Shown piece by piece: positions 9,480 to 18,729 of a stretch of 64,000 nucleotides of DNA. The stretch's first letter is position 1, and each line of letters opens with the position of its first letter. Position numbers and translations under genes: made by a program. The stretch covers positions 36,317 through 100,316 of the forward strand of contig NZ_JAPUVI010000108.1 of the NCBI RefSeq assembly GCF_029255285.1, given 5' to 3'. The stretch is from Accumulibacter sp. (GTDB taxonomy: Bacteria; Pseudomonadota; Gammaproteobacteria; Burkholderiales; Rhodocyclaceae). Under the pieces are notes generated by a model, which saw only the letters and a program-made list of their open reading frames with translations, ran no database searches and was not told the DNA's origin.

Positions 9480-11000
9480 ATGGTTCCTCCACTGGTCATC
9501 GCCAGACACCAAGATAGCGAACTGGCGCTGTTGCCGGCGCTTGCCAACCGTCATGGTCTGATCACCGGTGCCACCGGCACCGGCAAGACGATTACCCTGC
9601 AGTTGCTGGCCGAACGTTTTTCCGGAATCGGCGTGCCGGTCTTCATGGCCGATGTCAAAGGCGATCTCTCGGGGCTGGCAGCCGTTGGCAGCCTGACACC
9701 CAAGCTCGAGGCGCGTCTGAAAACGCTTCGCGTCGAGGATTTCGTGCCGGCGAGGTGTCCGGTGACCTTCTGGGACGTTTTCGGCGTGCAGGGGCATCCG
9801 GTGCGTGCGACGATTTCGGACATGGGCCCGGTCTTGCTGGCGCGGCTGCTCAATCTCAACGACACACAGGCAGGCGTGTTGCAACTGGTCTTCAAGATTG
9901 CCGACGACAACGGATTGTTGTTGCTCGACCTCAAGGATCTGCGGGCGATGATCCAGTACGTCGGTGAGAACGCCAAAACCTTCACCAACGAGTACGGCAA
10001 CGTTTCGGCTGCTTCGATCGGTGCCATCCAGCGTGGCTTGCTGACGCTCGGCGAACAGGGAGCCGAAGTGTTTTTCGGTGAACCAATGCTCGACGTCGCC
10101 GACCTGATGCAAACCGACAACGGCCAGGGAGTGGTCAATATTCTCGCGGGTGACAAACTGATGGCGTTGCCGCGCCTCTACTCGACTTTCCTGTTGTGGC
10201 TGCTTTCGGAGTTGTTCGAGCAGCTGCCGGAAGTCGGTGACCTCGACAAGCCAAAGCTGGTGTTTTTCTTCGACGAAGCGCACTTGCTGTTCAACGAAGC
10301 ACCGGCTGCCTTGCTCGAAAAGATCGAGCAGGTCGTTCGCCTGATCCGCTCCAAGGGTGTCGGCGTCTATTTCGTCACCCAGAATCCGCTTGATATTCCC
10401 GACACCGTTCTCGGACAGCTCGGCAATCGCGTCCAGCATGCCTTGCGCGCGTTCACGCCGCGCGACCAGAAGGCGGTAAGAGCGGCCGCGCAGACCTTGC
10501 GCGCCAACCCGAAGTTCGACGCCGAGACGGCGATCACCGAGCTCGGTGTCGGCGAGGCGCTGATTTCCTTTCTCGACGAGCAGGGCAGGCCGGGGGTTGT
10601 CGAGCGTGCCTTCATCCTGCCACCCGCTTCGCGCATCGGCCCGCAGACTGCCGAGGAGCGGCAGGCGGCGATCAAGGCGTCGCCGATCTATGGCCACTAC
10701 GAGCGAATGCTCGATCGCGAATCGGCCTACGAGAAGCTCAAGGGGTCGTCCGTTGCGGCCCAGCCGGGGGGTGGTTCTCCGGCGGTGGGCGGTGAGCCGC
10801 CGGCTGCCGGTGGCGGCTGGTTGAGTGGACTCGGTGACCTGTTCGGCGGCGGTTCCGGCGGTGGGCGGGCGCGTGGCGGCGATTCGGTCATCGAGACCGC
10901 CGCCAAGAGCGCAGCGCGCGCGATCGGCTCGCAGGTTGGCCGGGAGATCATCCGCGGTGTTCTTGGCTCGATCCTCGGCGGTGGTTCGCGCCGGCGCTGA
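9480..11000 (+). CDS. HerA-like P-loop ATPase (DUF853 / YjgR family)
   Basis: Predicted cytoplasmic ATPase of the HerA/FtsK superfamily, 506 aa. Walker A is TGATGTGKT near residue 29, Walker B is [13 protein letters not shown] near residue 260, and a conserved [13 protein letters not shown] segment follows. The C-terminal 80 residues are a Gly-rich linker and a short basic helix ending GGGSRRR. The ATG at 9480 has CCGGAG upstream; an open frame to 9309 would overlap yebC and is not used. Members resemble HerA-type DNA translocases, but no nuclease partner (NurA) is adjacent and the role is unknown. Confidence 0.9.
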   Translation: MVPPLVIARHQDSELALLPALANRHGLITGATGTGKTITLQLLAERFSGIGVPVFMADVKGDLSGLAAVGSLTPKLEARLKTLRVEDFVPARCPVTFWDVFGVQGHPVRATISDMGPVLLARLLNLNDTQAGVLQLVFKIADDNGLLLLDLKDLRAMIQYVGENAKTFTNEYGNVSAASIGAIQRGLLTLGEQGAEVFFGEPMLDVADLMQTDNGQGVVNILAGDKLMALPRLYSTFLLWLLSELFEQLPEVGDLDKPKLVFFFDEAHLLFNEAPAALLEKIEQVVRLIRSKGVGVYFVTQNPLDIPDTVLGQLGNRVQHALRAFTPRDQKAVRAAAQTLRANPKFDAETAITELGVGEALISFLDEQGRPGVVERAFILPPASRIGPQTAEERQAAIKASPIYGHYERMLDRESAYEKLKGSSVAAQPGGGSPAVGGEPPAAGGGWLSGLGDLFGGGSGGGRARGGDSVIETAAKSAARAIGSQVGREIIRGVLGSILGGGSRRR

Positions 11001-11042
11001 CCGCCGGCGATAGCAGCGCGATTTGCCGCCGCTGGTCGCTGG

Positions 11043-11822
11043 TCAGAGAGTGATCACGGTTTCCATCACCGTTACGGCCGTGCCCGATAGAAGGACGCGC
11101 TCGCCCTGCATCACGCAGTCGATTCTGCCGCCGCGTTTCGAGACCTGCCGAGCGGTCAGAGTGTTCTTGCCGAGCTTTTCTGCCCAGTACGGTGCGAGCG
11201 TACAGTGTGCCGAACCGGTCACCGGATCCTCGGGGATGCCGTACTTCGGTGCAAAGAAGCGGCTGACGAAATCGACCTCGCTGCCTGGTGCCGTGACGAT
11301 GATGCCGCGCCGGTCGATCTGAGCGAGCGACTCCTGATTCGGCGTGATCGCGCGCACTTCCGCCTCGCTGGCGAATACGGCCAGGTAATCGTCACCGGCC
11401 AGCAATTCGAGCGGTGGCCGGCCGAGGCCGGTGATCAACTGCCCGGGGATGGCGCAGCTCCGCCCCGGGGTGGCGGGGAAGTCCATGGTCAGGAGGCGCC
11501 CATGGCGTTCGACGGAAAGTACACCGCTACGCGTCGTGAAAGCGATCGTCGGGCCGGCATGGCCGAGGATTTCGAACAGGACGTGCGCTGCCGCCAGCGT
11601 CGCGTGTCCGCATAGGTCGACCTCCGTGACCGGCGTGAACCAGCGCAGCTCGAAGCCGTCTTGCGACGGAAGCACAAAGGCGGTCTCCGAAAGGTTGTTC
11701 TCCTCGGCGATTGCCTGCATGATCCGGTCTTCGAGCCAGTGTTCAAGCGGGCAAACCGCTGCCGGGTTGCCTTCGAAGGCGCGCTCGGCAAAGGCATCGA
11801 TCTGATATTGCTTGAGTTTCAT
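11043..11822 (-). CDS. PhzF-family isomerase-like protein
   Basis: The 259-aa product of the phenazine biosynthesis PhzF / diaminopimelate epimerase-like fold has the catalytic glutamate region NLSETAF near residue 44 and DLCGHAT near residue 70. Near the C-terminus it has EDPVTGSAHC, all family signatures. No other phenazine genes are near, so this is one of the many orphan PhzF-like proteins, and the substrate is not predictable. Convergent with the HerA-like gene. Confidence 0.9.
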   Translation of the reverse strand: MKLKQYQIDAFAERAFEGNPAAVCPLEHWLEDRIMQAIAEENNLSETAFVLPSQDGFELRWFTPVTEVDLCGHATLAAAHVLFEILGHAGPTIAFTTRSGVLSVERHGRLLTMDFPATPGRSCAIPGQLITGLGRPPLELLAGDDYLAVFASEAEVRAITPNQESLAQIDRRGIIVTAPGSEVDFVSRFFAPKYGIPEDPVTGSAHCTLAPYWAEKLGKNTLTARQVSKRGGRIDCVMQGERVLLSGTAVTVMETVITL

Positions 11823-11995
11823 CCGGTTCTCCGGTGGCGGGTGAAGGAGGGACGTATCTTACGCCGGCGCCGGACGTTCCGCGACGGCTCTTTGCCGCTT
11901 TGGCGGTTTTTGTCCCGTGATTGTCCCGCAGCGCCCTCGTCGACCGTTTTGCCAGACTTTACGATGGCGGTTCGTTCACTCGAGGAGATCCAGAA

Positions 11996-12580
11996 ATGTC
12001 CGCCAATGGTGTCGTCCAAGTTTGTCCTGCCGCGCTCCTGGTGATCGATGTGCAGGAATCGTTTCGCCACATGCCTTTCTGGTCGGAAGCCGATCTCCCG
12101 GCTTTCCGGGAGGCTTTGCTCCGCCTCGACGCCGGCTGTCGACAACGCGGGGTGCCGGTGGTCCAGGTATTTCACGTTGGGCAGGCCGGGCCGTTTGCCG
12201 AGACGTCGGGCCATGTGCGTGCACTCGACTGGCTGCCGGGCGGGCCGGCCGCGACCTTCATCAAACACACGCACAACGCCTTTTCCGATACCGGCCTGGA
12301 CTTGTGGTTGCGCCGGAGTGGCATCGGGCGCCTGATCATTACCGGCATCCGCACCGAGCAATGCTGCGAGACGACGGCGCGCGTCGGCTCCGACATCGGC
12401 TACCAGGTCGATTTCGTCAGCGAAGCGACGCTGACCTTTGCGATGACGCATCCGGTCAGCGGACGCAGTTACTCGCCGGCAGAGATCAAGGAGTACACCG
12501 AACTCGTTCTGGCCGGGCGCTTCGCGCGCATCGTCGGCGTCGACGATTGCCTCGCCGTACTGGGAGAAGGGGATGCTTGA
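11996..12580 (+). CDS. Isochorismatase-family cysteine hydrolase
   Basis: The 194-aa cytoplasmic hydrolase has the triad of the cysteine hydrolase branch. Asp is in LLVIDVQESF, Lys in TFIKHTHNAF, and Cys in ITGIRTEQCCETTA. Substrates in this family include nicotinamide, biuret, ureidoacrylate and isochorismate, and none can be chosen from the sequence. The ATG at 11996 has GAGGAG about 9 nt upstream; an earlier open frame from 11921 lacks such a site. It heads a four-gene run with overlapping ends. Confidence 0.88.
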   Translation: MSANGVVQVCPAALLVIDVQESFRHMPFWSEADLPAFREALLRLDAGCRQRGVPVVQVFHVGQAGPFAETSGHVRALDWLPGGPAATFIKHTHNAFSDTGLDLWLRRSGIGRLIITGIRTEQCCETTARVGSDIGYQVDFVSEATLTFAMTHPVSGRSYSPAEIKEYTELVLAGRFARIVGVDDCLAVLGEGDA

Positions 12581-12848
12581 ACTGCGCCCGAACTGCGAAT
12601 GCTGCGATCGCGATCTGCCACCCGGATCGGCAGCGGCGATGATTTGTTCCTTCGAATGCACGTTTTGCGCCGAGTGTGTGGAGACCCGGCTCGCCGGGCG
12701 TTGTCCCAACTGCGGCGGCGAGTTGCTGCGCCGGCCGATACGTCCGGCGGACAAGCTGGCGCGCTACCCGGCGTCGACACAACGGGTCCGGAATTGCTGT
12801 GCTGGAGACGGGCAGCCCGTCCCTGCCGTGGCCCGGGCGCAGGCTTGA
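12573..12848 (+). CDS. DUF1272 zinc-ribbon-like protein
   Basis: A 91-aa protein with eight cysteines in the first 50 residues: CECCDRDLP, CSFECTFCAEC and CPNCGGELLRRP. This matches the DUF1272 pattern expected to bind zinc. It overlaps the preceding hydrolase gene by 8 bp. The last 30 residues (after RPADKL) extend past the usual domain end and look unstructured. Function unknown. Confidence 0.85.
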   Translation: MLELRPNCECCDRDLPPGSAAAMICSFECTFCAECVETRLAGRCPNCGGELLRRPIRPADKLARYPASTQRVRNCCAGDGQPVPAVARAQA

Positions 12849-12852
12849 GCGC

Positions 12853-13743
12853 GTGAGTCCGCGCGATCTCGCTCTCGCCCTGCTGGTGGTAGTCGTCTGG
12901 GGCGTGAACTTCGTGGTGATCAAGGCCGGCGTCGCTGAAGTGCCGCCGCTGCTGCTCGGCGCGCTACGCTTCCTGCTAGCCGCTTGCCCGGCGGTTTTTT
13001 TCCTGCGCGCACCAAGCGTGCCTTGGCGGCTTTACCTGGCCTACGGGATGACGATCTCGGTCGGGCAGTTCGCTTTCTTGTTTTCGGCGATCCACGTCGG
13101 CATGCCCTCGGGGCTCGCTTCCCTCGTGCTTCAGTCGCAGGCCTTTTTCACGATGCTCTTCGCCGCCCTGTGGCTCAAGGAAAGCTGGCGCACCAGTCAG
13201 CTCATCGGGTTGGTCATGGCGGCAGGCGGCCTGACGTTGATCGGTTCGACACATGGTGTGTCCATGCCGCTGCTCGGTTTCCTATTGACCGTCGCCGCGG
13301 CTTCGATGTGGGCGGCTGGCAATATCGTCACGCGTACGGTCGCCGCTTGCGGGCCGATCAATCAACTCGCTTTTGTCGTCTGGGCCAGTCTCGTTCCGCC
13401 GCTGCCTTTCCTTGTGCTGTCGCTGTGGATCGAGGGCGGCCCGACGATAATGGCGGCGCTGAGCAACTTCAGCCTGCGCTCCTTCGCCGCCGTGGCTTAT
13501 CTCGCCTGGGCGGCAACGCTGCTCGGCTACGGTTTGTGGACGCGACTGCTGTCGCGTTACCCGGCCAACCAGGTGGCGCCGTTCAGTCTGCTGGTGCCGG
13601 TCGTCGGGCTGGTTTCCGGCTGGCTGGCTTTCGACGAGGCGTTGCGGCCGGTGCATCTTGCCGGTGGGGCGCTGCTGATGCTCGGCCTGGCTGTCAACCT
13701 GCTGACGCCGCGTCTACTTGGCTGGGCGAGGGCCAGGCCGTGA
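12853..13743 (+). CDS. EamA-family drug/metabolite transporter
   Basis: Inner-membrane exporter of the ten-helix DMT superfamily, 296 aa, made of two EamA repeats (about residues 5-135 and 145-285). Typical segments are VWGVNFVVIKAGV at the start of repeat one and LSRYPANQVAPFSLLVPVVG in repeat two. The closest well-known relative in layout is the E. coli O-acetylserine/cysteine exporter EamA. The GTG at 12853 is chosen since it lies 4 bp after the DUF1272 stop and directly precedes the first membrane segment; the open frame to 12676 overlaps DUF1272. Confidence 0.87.
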   Translation: MSPRDLALALLVVVVWGVNFVVIKAGVAEVPPLLLGALRFLLAACPAVFFLRAPSVPWRLYLAYGMTISVGQFAFLFSAIHVGMPSGLASLVLQSQAFFTMLFAALWLKESWRTSQLIGLVMAAGGLTLIGSTHGVSMPLLGFLLTVAAASMWAAGNIVTRTVAACGPINQLAFVVWASLVPPLPFLVLSLWIEGGPTIMAALSNFSLRSFAAVAYLAWAATLLGYGLWTRLLSRYPANQVAPFSLLVPVVGLVSGWLAFDEALRPVHLAGGALLMLGLAVNLLTPRLLGWARARP

Positions 13744-14726
13744 CCTTGCCGATCTGGTTCGTCGTCACCCCCAATGTGCTGCTGCTCGATTATGCCGGCC
13801 CGGCCGAAGCGCTGCGCATGGCCGGCGAGATGGGGGCCGACATCTTGCTCCATACCTGTGCCCCGGTGCCCAATCTGCGCACATCGCTTGGCGTCGAATT
13901 GGCCGGCCTCGCGGCGCTGCCAGCGCGGTTACCTGCCGCGAGTCTGGTGATCGTTACCGGTAACGCTTGTGAGGCTGAGGATTACGCCCGTCCCGAAGCG
14001 CAGGCCGTCGTTGCTTGGCTGCGCAGCGCTTTGCCACCGGATACGCGACTCGCCAGCATCTGCTCGGGTGCTCTGCTGTTGGCCGCCGCCGGTTTGCTTG
14101 ACGGCCGGCGGTGCACGACGCACCACAGTCTGATCGAGGCATTGCGCATCGCCGCACCAACGGCGAAAGTCGAGGAGAATCGCGTCTTCATCGAGGACGG
14201 GCCGTTGCTGACCAGTGCCGGCATCACCACCGGCATCGACTTGGCGCTGTATCTGATCGAGCGGCACGCTGGCGCCGAACTCGCGGCGCGCGTCGCGCGT
14301 CGGCTGGTCGTCTACCAGCGCCGAGGAGGCAACGATCGGCAGCTCTCGCCTTGGCTGGCCCACCGCAACCACCTGCACCCGGCCGTCCATCGCGCGCAGG
14401 ACGCGATCGCGCAGGATCCCGCGCGCTCATGGTCGATCGACGAGCTTGCCATACAGGCCCATGTCAGCTCCCGTCATCTTACGCGCTTGTTTGCCGAACA
14501 TGCGGGGATCAGCGTCGTCGGCTATCAGCAGCGGCTGCGTGTGGCGCGGGCGAGCGAACTGCTCGCCGAGCGGCAACTGTCGATCGAGCGCGTCGCCGAA
14601 CTTGCCGGCTTCGCGTCGGCGCGAGACTTCCGGCGCGTCTGGCAACGCTACGAGGGCGGTACGCCGAGCCTCAGGCGAGCCGCCACCGGGCCGGGCCGCC
14701 CTGACAGTGGTCGGGGGTCTTTCTGA
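13740..14726 (+). CDS. GlxA-type transcriptional regulator (DJ-1/PfpI domain plus AraC HTH)
   Basis: Cytoplasmic DNA-binding regulator, 328 aa. Residues 1-175 form a class I glutamine amidotransferase-like sensor domain with the nucleophile-elbow-like RLASICSGALLLAAAGLLDG. Residues 220-315 carry two AraC-type helix-turn-helix motifs (WSIDELAIQAHVSSRHLTRLF and SIERVAELAGFASARDFRRV). It begins with GTG and overlaps the EamA gene by 4 bp (GTGA), which suggests it controls the transporter or its substrate. The effector is unknown. Confidence 0.9.
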   Translation: MTLPIWFVVTPNVLLLDYAGPAEALRMAGEMGADILLHTCAPVPNLRTSLGVELAGLAALPARLPAASLVIVTGNACEAEDYARPEAQAVVAWLRSALPPDTRLASICSGALLLAAAGLLDGRRCTTHHSLIEALRIAAPTAKVEENRVFIEDGPLLTSAGITTGIDLALYLIERHAGAELAARVARRLVVYQRRGGNDRQLSPWLAHRNHLHPAVHRAQDAIAQDPARSWSIDELAIQAHVSSRHLTRLFAEHAGISVVGYQQRLRVARASELLAERQLSIERVAELAGFASARDFRRVWQRYEGGTPSLRRAATGPGRPDSGRGSF

Positions 14727-14850
14727 AGTGCGTTTCACCGGCGCAGCGCCGGGCAATTCCATTACACTGCGTTCTGATCCCGCGCCGTCGGCGGACGCCG
14801 GGCGGTAAGGCCGGCGCAGCTGGCCACCCCGATACCTACTGGAGGAGCGC

Positions 14851-15678
14851 GTGAGTATTGCCACCCCGAAGCTGACGACCATCGCCCTTGATTTGAGCGA
14901 GAGTATTGCCGAGATTCGCCTGCATCGCCCTGAACGTTCGAACGCCATCAACGAGGCGATGTGGCAGGAACTGCGCGGCGCTTTCGATTGGGTAGACGCC
15001 ACGCCGGAAGCGCGAGTCGCGATTCTCAGTGGGGCAGGAAAAAATTTCTGTAGCGGGATCGACCTGTCGATGCTGGCGGATGTTGCCCGGACGGTTGCGC
15101 ACCGCGATCCGGCGCGCAGCCGCGAGGCGTTGCGACGCGTGATTCTCGACCTGCAGGACTGCCTGTCGGCCGTGGAACGTTGCCGTAAGCCGGTGTTGGC
15201 GGCGATTCAGGGAGCGTGTATCGGCGGTGCGGTCGATCTGGTGACCTGCTGCGATATGCGCTATGCGACAGCCGACGCCCAGTTTTCGGTGCGCGAGATC
15301 GACATCGGGATGACGGCTGATGTCGGTACCCTGCAGCGCCTGCCGCGGCTCGTTCCGGATGGCGTGGCGCGCGAAATGGCCTACACCGGCCGCCAGGTCG
15401 ACGGCGTCGAGGCGAAGCAGATCGGGCTCGTCAATCAGGTCTATGCGACGCCCGAAGCCTTGCTCGATGGCGTACGAGGGATCGCGCGCCGCATCGCCGC
15501 AAAATCGCCTCTGGCCATCCGCGGCAGCAAGGAGATGCTCAACTATGGCCGCGATCACTCCGTGGCCGACGGCCTGAACTATGTCGCGACCTGGAACGCG
15601 GCGATGCTGCTCTCGGCTGACCTCGACGAGACGATGGCGGCGCGGCGCGAGCAGCGCCCGCCAAAGTATTCCGACTGA
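14851..15678 (+). CDS. Crotonase-family protein, probable dienoyl-CoA isomerase / enoyl-CoA hydratase
   Basis: A 275-aa enzyme of the enoyl-CoA hydratase/isomerase fold, acting on CoA thioesters in fatty-acid or related degradation. The oxyanion-hole segments are GKNFCSGIDLSML near residue 65 and IQGACIGGAVDLVTCCDMRYA near residue 115. The SVREIDIGMTADVGTLQRLP stretch resembles delta(3,5)-delta(2,4)-dienoyl-CoA isomerases, with acidic residues in the expected places. GTG start with a strong GGAGGAG 3 nt upstream. No other beta-oxidation genes are adjacent. Confidence 0.88.
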   Translation: MSIATPKLTTIALDLSESIAEIRLHRPERSNAINEAMWQELRGAFDWVDATPEARVAILSGAGKNFCSGIDLSMLADVARTVAHRDPARSREALRRVILDLQDCLSAVERCRKPVLAAIQGACIGGAVDLVTCCDMRYATADAQFSVREIDIGMTADVGTLQRLPRLVPDGVAREMAYTGRQVDGVEAKQIGLVNQVYATPEALLDGVRGIARRIAAKSPLAIRGSKEMLNYGRDHSVADGLNYVATWNAAMLLSADLDETMAARREQRPPKYSD

Positions 15679-15683
15679 GCCCC

Positions 15684-16328
15684 TCAGCCGCCGTGGTTTT
15701 GGCCGGCAACGGCACGCAGGAATTCGTTCCGCAACTGTGGGGAGCACCCGAATTCGCCGCTGAAGGCCTGGGTGATGACGCGCTCGTCGCCGCGCCGGTC
15801 TTCGCCGAGCAGCAGGCACAATTGCTCCGCTTCGACCAGGCAGGCGGCGCCCCGAGCCCGGCCGTGCCGCATCAGCGCTTCGGCGATGTCGCGCGTCATC
15901 CATTCCTGGTAAGTGAAGCGGTGGCCGATGGCGTCGACCAGGCGCGCGATGCGGCCGAAGCCGTGTAGCCGCCCGCCGGGCAGGTAGGCGACGTGAGCCA
16001 GACCGCGGAACGGAACCAGATGGTGCGGACAGACGCCGTGCACGGCAATTCCTCGGACTACCACCATGTCGCTGCGGTGATCGGCAAATCCTTCGCCGAG
16101 CGCCTCCGCCGGGTCGAGCTCGTAGCCGCCGAGCAGGCGGCGTTGCCAGAGTTCGCGTACGCGTTGCGCGGTGCGTCCCATATGCACGGAGTCGGCAGCG
16201 ATTCCACAGGCGCCGAGCAGATCGCCGATCGCGCGCTCGAAAGCGACTGGGTCGAAAGCATGCTGGCGCGGGATGCCGACGTCGTTTGCCGGGGAAGAAG
16301 GGGGTTGGCGGCGGCTGCAGTCGGCCAT
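15684..16328 (-). CDS. Divergent GTP cyclohydrolase I homologue (FolE-like)
   Basis: A 214-aa protein with the overall FolE layout: VRGIAVHGVCPHHLVPFRG, HVAYLPGGRLHGFGRIARLVD and a C-terminal FSGEFGCSPQLRNEFLRAV. Zinc ligands correspond to C100, H103 and C171. Two positions conserved in canonical enzymes differ. The usual CEHH is CPHH (P101), and the usual HxC is Q169-L-C171, so the catalytic histidine equivalent to E. coli His179 is absent. The following ARG-type segment is also changed. It may be a FolE subgroup with different chemistry or a regulatory paralogue. Start ATG at 16326-16328. Confidence 0.82.
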   Translation of the reverse strand: MADCSRRQPPSSPANDVGIPRQHAFDPVAFERAIGDLLGACGIAADSVHMGRTAQRVRELWQRRLLGGYELDPAEALGEGFADHRSDMVVVRGIAVHGVCPHHLVPFRGLAHVAYLPGGRLHGFGRIARLVDAIGHRFTYQEWMTRDIAEALMRHGRARGAACLVEAEQLCLLLGEDRRGDERVITQAFSGEFGCSPQLRNEFLRAVAGQNHGG

Positions 16329-16561
16329 GGAGAATCTCTCGCTGATGTCGTCAGTAGGCCCCATGATACACGTGCTGGCTAAGCGGACGAGCTGGCCGCG
16401 ATTCCGTTCGAGATCTACCACGATAGCCTCGCGAGCGGCGATTTCCCTGCGCGCAGCAAGCCATGCACGCACGTGATGAGCGATAATGCGGCACTTGGGC
16501 GATCGCGGTGATCACCCGTCGGGTGGGCTGAGGAAGCTGGCTCGGGTCGGGAAGGGCATGG

Positions 16562-17809
16562 ATGAAGCGCGTTGATGATTTCCGTCTGCAGTTCGGCAGG
16601 AAGCAACTGGTACCGATCGTTATCGGCGGCATGGGTGTCGATATCTCGACGGCCGAACTGGCGCTCGAGGCGGCTCGTCTCGGCGGGATCGGGCATATCT
16701 CCGACGCCATGGTCAACACCGTTGCCGATCGTCGTTTCAACGCCAAGTTCGTCAAGGACAAACTCAGGCAGTACAAATTCAACGTCGCCAATACCGACAA
16801 GTCGATGGTTCGATTTGATCTTGGGCAACTTGCCGAAGCGACCGCCATGCACGTCGGCAAGACCATGGAGGCCAAGCGTGGCGATGGCCTGATCTTTGTC
16901 AACTGCATGGAAAAGCTGACCATGAACGCGCCGCGCGAGACGCTGCGCGTGCGCATGTCGGCGGCGCTCGACGCCGGCATCGATGGCATCACTCTGGCGG
17001 CCGGTCTACATCTCGGCTCGTTTGCCCTGATCGAAGACCATCCGCGCTTTCGCGATGCGAAGCTGGGGATCATCGTTTCTTCCTTGCGCGCTCTGCAGTT
17101 GTTTTTGCGCAAGACGGCGCGCTGCAACCGGCTGCCCGACTATGTCGTGGTGGAAGGGCCTCTGGCCGGCGGACACCTGGGCTTTGGCATGGACTGGGCG
17201 CAATATGACTTGGCGACAATCTTTGCCGAGATCCATGCCTATCTGCAGGCCGAAAAACTGGCCATTCCCTTGATTCCGGCCGGCGGCATCTTCACCGGCA
17301 GCGACGCCGTAAACTTTCTCGAAAAAGGAGCGGGTGCCGTTCAGGTGGCCACCCGTTTCACGGTATCGCGCGAGTGTGGTCTGCCGGAAGACGTCAAGCA
17401 ACGCTATTTCGAAGCTACCGAAGACCAGATCGAGGTCAACCAGATTTCGCCGACCGGTTACCCGATGCGCATGCTAAGCAGCAGCCCGGCGATCGGTGAC
17501 GGGATACGGCCCAATTGCGAGGCCTATGGCTATCTGCTCGATAGTAGCGGCAATTGCTCCTACATCAGCGCCTACAACCGAGAGGTGGCGGCGAACCCCG
17601 GCGTCAAGCGCATTTCGGTCAAGGACAAGACCTGCCTGTGTACCCAGATGCGCAATTTCGACTGCTGGACCTGCGGTCACTACGCGTATCGCCTCAAGGA
17701 CACTTCACGTCGCTTGTCCGACGGAAGCTGGCAATTGCTCAGCGCCGAGCACATCTTTCGCGATTATCAGTTCAGTACCGACGGCCGTATCCAGCCGCCA
17801 CCGGACTAA
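16562..17809 (+). CDS. Nitronate monooxygenase-like flavoprotein with Cys-rich C-terminus
   Basis: A 415-aa FMN-dependent enzyme of the 2-nitropropane dioxygenase / nitronate monooxygenase family, TIM-barrel fold. Signatures are the N-terminal IVIGGMGVDISTAELA, the phosphate-binding VVEGPLAGGHLGFG near residue 200, PAGGIFTGSDAVNFLEKGA and VQVATRFTVSRECG. The last 100 residues carry a compact cysteine cluster, CLCTQMRNFDCWTCG, which is not part of the barrel and might bind metal or an Fe-S centre. The physiological substrate is unknown. Confidence 0.85.
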   Translation: MKRVDDFRLQFGRKQLVPIVIGGMGVDISTAELALEAARLGGIGHISDAMVNTVADRRFNAKFVKDKLRQYKFNVANTDKSMVRFDLGQLAEATAMHVGKTMEAKRGDGLIFVNCMEKLTMNAPRETLRVRMSAALDAGIDGITLAAGLHLGSFALIEDHPRFRDAKLGIIVSSLRALQLFLRKTARCNRLPDYVVVEGPLAGGHLGFGMDWAQYDLATIFAEIHAYLQAEKLAIPLIPAGGIFTGSDAVNFLEKGAGAVQVATRFTVSRECGLPEDVKQRYFEATEDQIEVNQISPTGYPMRMLSSSPAIGDGIRPNCEAYGYLLDSSGNCSYISAYNREVAANPGVKRISVKDKTCLCTQMRNFDCWTCGHYAYRLKDTSRRLSDGSWQLLSAEHIFRDYQFSTDGRIQPPPD

Positions 17810-17854
17810 CGCGCTGACCGCCGTTGTCGGCCGCGTACGCCACGAAAGCCAACG

Positions 17855-18697
17855 ATGCTGAGCTACCGTCACGCCTTTCATGCCGGCAATCAGGCCGACG
17901 TTTTCAAACATGTGGTGCTCGTTCAGCTCACGCGCTACCTGGGTCAGAAGGACAAAGCCTTTTGCTACATCGACACGCACGCCGGCGCCGGCCATTACGC
18001 GCTGGATTCGGTGCAGGCGCTGAAGCTGGGCGAGTACAGGGAAGGTATCGGCCGCCTGTGGGGACGCCGCGAGCTGCCGCCAGCGATCGTCGACTATGTT
18101 GACTTGGTGCGCCGGAGTAATCCCGACGGCCGCCTGCAAAATTACCCGGGTTCACCCTGCCTGGCGTTGGCGACTCTGCGGAGCAACGACCGCTTGCATC
18201 TGTTCGAGTTGCATAGCCGCGACGTACTCCGCCTGCGAGCGAATTTTGCCGCTGCCGGCCGACAGGTAATCATCCACCAAAGCGACGGTTTCGCCGCGCT
18301 TAAAGCCTTGCTGCCTCCTCCGCCAAGGCGCGCGTTGGTACTCATCGATCCGGCCTACGAGGAGAAGCGTGATTACGAACGCGTCGTCGTTTCGCTCAAG
18401 GAGTGTCTGCGGCGTTTCCCGAGTGGTACTTATTTGTTGTGGTATCCCCAGTTGACCAGGCTGGAGGCACATGACTTGCCGGCGCGCCTCAAGCGCCTCC
18501 CGGCCAAGGATTGGCTGCACGCTACATTGCGCGTCAGGACGCCGGCCGGGGACGGCCTGGGGATGCACGGCAGCGGGCTGTTCGTTGTCAATCCGCCGTG
18601 GACCTTGCGGGCCACCTTGGAGGAGGTGATGCCGTGCTTGGTTGACGTGCTCCGCGTTGATCGGGGCGCAGGCTTCACGCTCGAGACGCCACCCTGA
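17855..18697 (+). CDS. rlmJ: 23S rRNA (adenine(2030)-N(6))-methyltransferase
   Basis: SAM-dependent methyltransferase that modifies A2030 of 23S rRNA in E. coli; 280 aa, the usual length. The start MLSYRHAFHAGNQADVFKH is diagnostic for RlmJ. The catalytic motif IV reads LIDPAYEEK where the family usually has DPPYE, a single-residue variation. Encoded 46 bp after the flavoprotein gene on the same strand. Confidence 0.93.
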   Translation: MLSYRHAFHAGNQADVFKHVVLVQLTRYLGQKDKAFCYIDTHAGAGHYALDSVQALKLGEYREGIGRLWGRRELPPAIVDYVDLVRRSNPDGRLQNYPGSPCLALATLRSNDRLHLFELHSRDVLRLRANFAAAGRQVIIHQSDGFAALKALLPPPPRRALVLIDPAYEEKRDYERVVVSLKECLRRFPSGTYLLWYPQLTRLEAHDLPARLKRLPAKDWLHATLRVRTPAGDGLGMHGSGLFVVNPPWTLRATLEEVMPCLVDVLRVDRGAGFTLETPP

Positions 18698-18729
18698 AGC
18701 CGAGCCGCGCAGTCCAATCGTCGAAGGAC

